Below, one piece after another: positions 26,079 to 28,777 of a stretch of 28,777 nucleotides of DNA. The notes beneath the pieces were generated by a model. It was not told where the DNA came from. It did no database searches and saw nothing but the letters and a program-made list of their open reading frames with translations. The stretch is taken from NCBI GenBank assembly GCA_008729055.1, contig SDUX01000120.1, positions 1 through 28,777 of the forward strand, given 5' to 3'. This DNA comes from Pyropia haitanensis (taxonomy: Eukaryota > Rhodophyta > Bangiophyceae > Bangiales > Bangiaceae). Both the position numbers and the translations under genes were made by a program. How positions within the stretch are numbered: the stretch's first letter is position 1; the number at the start of each line of letters is the position of its first letter.

Positions 26079-28550
26079 TTAGGTCAGCGTACGTTCGACC
26101 TCTTCGCGCTCGAAGATTTCGATCACATCATCGGGGCGGATGTCGTCGTAGTTCTCAAACGCCATACCGCATTCCTGACCCGACTGAACCTCAGGCACCT
26201 CATCCTTGAAACGTTTGAGCGTTTTGAGCGTGCCCTCATGAATCACCACGTTATCCCGCAGCAGACGCACACCGGCAGAACGACGCGCCACACCTTCGGT
26301 GACCAGACAACCGGCAACCTTGCCGACGCCCGTAACCTTGAAGACCTCTTTGATGGTCGCGTACCCGATGAAGGTTTCTTTGATCTCTGCACTTAGCAGA
26401 CCGGATGCGGCCTGTTTCACATCATCGACCAGGTCGTAAATCACCGAATAATACCGGATCTCCACGCCCTTCTGGTTGGCTGTGTTCCGGGCAGAGGCAT
26501 TGGCGCGGACGTTGAAGCCCATAATCGGGGCACTCGACGCTTCTGCAAGACCCACATCCGTTTCCGTGATGGCACCCACGCCAGAGTGCAGCACCCGCAC
26601 GCGTACTTCTTCGTTGCCGATCTTCTCCATCGCCTGAACGATCGCTTCGGCAGAACCCTGCACGTCCGCTTTGACAAGGATCGGCAGTTCGCTGACGTCC
26701 TCATCGGCCTTGGCGTTCGCCATCAGTTGTTCGAGTGTCGTTGCAGCACCCGCCGCCGCGCGCTTGTCCTTGGCGGCTTTCTCGCGGTAATCCGCAATCT
26801 CGCGTGCCTGGGCTTCAGTCTCCGTGACGTTCAGCACGTCGCCCGCTTCGGGTGTGCCGTTCAGGCCCAGAACCTCAACCGGAACAGATGGCCCGGCTTC
26901 TTTCACGCGGTTGCCCTGATCGTCAATCAGCGCACGGACCTTACCGTACTGCTCACCCACGACAAAGATATCGCCTTGGCGCAGTGTGCCGTTCTGAACA
27001 AGAACAGTCGCAACCGGACCGCGGCCCACGTCAAGCTGCGCCTCGATCACCGCTCCAACGGCCGCACGATCAGGGTTGGCTTTCAGCTCAAGAATTTCTG
27101 CCTGCAGCGCGATGGCTTCAAGCAGTTCGTCAAGGCCCTGACCAGTGGTCGCCGAAACCTCCACGTCCTGAACCTCGCCGGACATCTTTTCAACGATGAC
27201 CTCATGCTGAAGCAAATCCGTGCGGACCTTGTCCGCATCAGCAGCAGGTTTGTCGATCTTATTGATGGCCACAATCATCGGCACTTCCGCCGCCTTCGCG
27301 TGGTTGATCGCCTCAATCGTCTGCGGCATCACGGCGTCATCCGCCGCAACCACCAGCACCACGATGTCCGTCACCTGCGCACCGCGTGACCGCATGGAGG
27401 TAAAAGCCGCGTGGCCGGGTGTGTCAAGGAATGACAGAACTGCGCCGGTATCCGTCTTCACCTGATAGGCGCCGATGTGCTGCGTGATGCCACCGGCTTC
27501 GCCTGCGACAACCTTGGCGTTGCGGATGGCGTCCAGCAAAGAGGTCTTACCATGGTCAACGTGACCCATGATCGTGATGACCGGCGGACGCGGCTTGAGG
27601 TCTTCGTCCTTGTCCTCAACCTCTTTGATCACGTCTTCCACGTCAGCATCCGATACGCGAACAACCTTGTGGCCGAATTCTTCAATGATCAGTTCCGCAG
27701 TATCGGCGTCGATGGTTTCGTTCTGCGTCACCATCAAACCGTTCTGCATCAGCGCCTTGACTACAGCACCAACCTTTTCGGTCATGCGGTTTGCCAGCTC
27801 TGAAACCATGATGGCCTCAGGCAACTGCACTTCACGCACAACCTTTTCACGCTCAACGTTACCGCCCATCGCCTTTTGACGCGCACGCTCTTGCTTGCGC
27901 TTCATTGCGGCCATGGAACGCTGGCGTCCACCTTCGCCACCGGCCAGCGCCTGGTTGACGGTCAACTTGCCGGAGCGGCGGTTGTCGTTGCCACGGTTCT
28001 TCTTGTTCGTCTCTTCGCGGTCCCGTTCGGTCTTGCGGGGCGCAGGCGCAGGGGCACCTTTGCTTGCAGCCGGACGGGCAACCGTAGGTTCCGCAGGAGC
28101 CGCCGCAGCGGCCTGCGCGGCAGCCTCAGCTTCACGCTTGGCCCGCTCCTCTTCCTCAGCCTTCGCCTTCAGGCTTTCCTCGCGCTCGCGGTCAGCACGC
28201 TCTTTCTCTTCCTGCTCGGCACGGCGGCGCTCGCGCTCTTCAGCACGTGCTTTTTCCTCCGCCTCGCGGGCAGCAGATTCTTCAGCTTCACGCGCCTTAG
28301 CTGCCTGAACCGCCTTCAGACGACGTTCCATTTCGGCATCGGTGATGCCTGCGGGACGCTTGGACGGATCGCCAGAGGGCGTTGCAGTCGCGGCACCAGG
28401 CTTTGCGGCACCCGGCTTGGGCACCACAACGCGCTTGCGCTTGGTTTCCACCACCACATTCTTAGTCCGCCCGTGGCTAAAGCTTTGCTTTACGTTGCTT
28501 GGCCGAGAGCCACGCAGACCCAATGTTTTCTTGCCGTCACTATCGCTCAT
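26079..28550 (-). CDS. infB: Translation initiation factor IF-2
   Basis: The GTPase that brings fMet-tRNA to the 30S subunit and promotes subunit joining. It is 823 residues long, normal for alphaproteobacteria. Residues 1-60 are basic, 75-150 form a long Glu/Arg/Ala-rich charged helix or coiled coil, followed by a Pro/Ala-rich linker. The IF2_N domain is near 243-295. The GTPase has G1 GHVDHGKT (329-336), G2-region '[10 protein letters not shown]', G3 DTPGH (376-380) and G4 NKID (430-433). C-terminal domains include '[13 protein letters not shown]' and '[20 protein letters not shown]'. It starts nine bases after the stop of the L7Ae-type gene, with AAAGGA as ribosome site at the end of that gene. 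Confidence 0.98.
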   Translation of the reverse strand: MSDSDGKKTLGLRGSRPSNVKQSFSHGRTKNVVVETKRKRVVVPKPGAAKPGAATATPSGDPSKRPAGITDAEMERRLKAVQAAKAREAEESAAREAEEKARAEERERRRAEQEEKERADREREESLKAKAEEEERAKREAEAAAQAAAAAPAEPTVARPAASKGAPAPAPRKTERDREETNKKNRGNDNRRSGKLTVNQALAGGEGGRQRSMAAMKRKQERARQKAMGGNVEREKVVREVQLPEAIMVSELANRMTEKVGAVVKALMQNGLMVTQNETIDADTAELIIEEFGHKVVRVSDADVEDVIKEVEDKDEDLKPRPPVITIMGHVDHGKTSLLDAIRNAKVVAGEAGGITQHIGAYQVKTDTGAVLSFLDTPGHAAFTSMRSRGAQVTDIVVLVVAADDAVMPQTIEAINHAKAAEVPMIVAINKIDKPAADADKVRTDLLQHEVIVEKMSGEVQDVEVSATTGQGLDELLEAIALQAEILELKANPDRAAVGAVIEAQLDVGRGPVATVLVQNGTLRQGDIFVVGEQYGKVRALIDDQGNRVKEAGPSVPVEVLGLNGTPEAGDVLNVTETEAQAREIADYREKAAKDKRAAAGAATTLEQLMANAKADEDVSELPILVKADVQGSAEAIVQAMEKIGNEEVRVRVLHSGVGAITETDVGLAEASSAPIMGFNVRANASARNTANQKGVEIRYYSVIYDLVDDVKQAASGLLSAEIKETFIGYATIKEVFKVTGVGKVAGCLVTEGVARRSAGVRLLRDNVVIHEGTLKTLKRFKDEVPEVQSGQECGMAFENYDDIRPDDVIEIFEREEVERTLT

Positions 28551-28559
28551 CTAGCTCGT

Positions 28560-28777
28560 CTATCCTTTCGACTGGCCGTTGCCAGCCTTCTTTTCGCGTA
28601 CGCCTTTAAGTCGTTGGGCTTCCTCTACAACACGCAGAGTGAGTCCACCAGAGGCGAGCGCCCCATGTATCACAGTTTGGCGTCCGAATGCCAAACCCAA
28701 TTCATCCGCCGTCAGCCATCCGATGTAATGGCCGTTATGTGGCGTGCTCAGTTTCGATTTTCCGCGCCCTGATCCGT
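28560..28777 (-). CDS. C-terminal part of YlxR/L7Ae-type RNA-binding protein (5' end outside window)
   Basis: The last 71 codons of a minus-strand gene immediately upstream of infB, too short for automatic ORF calling. The reading begins GSGRGKSKLSTPHNGHYIGW and contains 'TADELGLAFGRQTVIHGALA' and 'RVVEEAQRLKGVREK'. This matches the C-terminal end of the fused DUF448 (YlxR) + L7Ae-like nucleic-acid-binding protein found between nusA and infB in alphaproteobacteria. TAG at 28562-28560 ends it nine bases before the infB ATG, so the two genes share an operon. The order nusA - this gene - infB is expected; only the last two are in the window. Confidence 0.85.
   Translation of the reverse strand, partial: GSGRGKSKLSTPHNGHYIGWLTADELGLAFGRQTVIHGALASGGLTLRVVEEAQRLKGVREKKAGNGQSKG

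Overview
The window looks like chromosomal DNA of a marine Rhodobacteraceae (Roseobacter-group alphaproteobacterium). This rests on gene content and order recognised by eye: the nusA-side L7Ae-type protein followed by infB, the secA / parvulin / argJ / mutT neighbourhood, roseobacter-type PtsN, CysQ and KdsB sequences, and GC-rich codon use. No database search was run. No mobile element, CRISPR array, rRNA or tRNA was seen. Coding density is very high, and no gene-free stretch exceeds about 220 bases.

Region 1 (1-11,540) is a surface-polysaccharide locus. A 5'-truncated ptsN runs forward into nine minus-strand genes read from 10,598 down to 416: cysQ, kdsB, a GT2 glycosyltransferase, galU, galE, a GT4 glycosyltransferase, a second GT2-like enzyme, a core-2/I-branching-type glycosyltransferase and a NodH-like sulfotransferase. 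Most junctions overlap or abut, so this is probably one operon. A divergent KpsM-like ABC-2 permease sits at its head. Together they suggest synthesis of UDP-glucose and UDP-galactose (GalU, GalE), activation of KDO (KdsB), chain assembly and branching, sulfation, disposal of the PAP by-product of sulfation (CysQ), and export (KpsM-like). The product may be a sulfated, possibly KDO-linked capsule or exopolysaccharide; that is inference.

Region 2 (11,587-17,695) holds a small coiled-coil protein with a candidate short ORF upstream, an AlkB-type dioxygenase, the dnaK-dnaJ chaperone pair, an exported protein of unknown function and radC. dnaK carries four single-base frameshifts and dnaJ one. 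All five lie in short runs of one base, and the remaining sequence is well conserved. Undoing them gives proteins of normal length (about 639 and 383 residues), so sequencing or assembly error is the leading explanation and recent gene loss the alternative.

Region 3 (17,699-25,984) is a secretion and housekeeping block. On the minus strand, secA is followed by a membrane-anchored protein of unknown function and a periplasmic PstS-like/OmpA fusion. On the plus strand, a periplasmic parvulin foldase, argJ and mutT are translationally coupled, followed by a 44-residue conserved-looking protein. Region 4 (25,985-28,777) begins with a strong bidirectional terminator, then infB on the minus strand and the 3' end of the L7Ae-type RNA-binding protein gene upstream of it.
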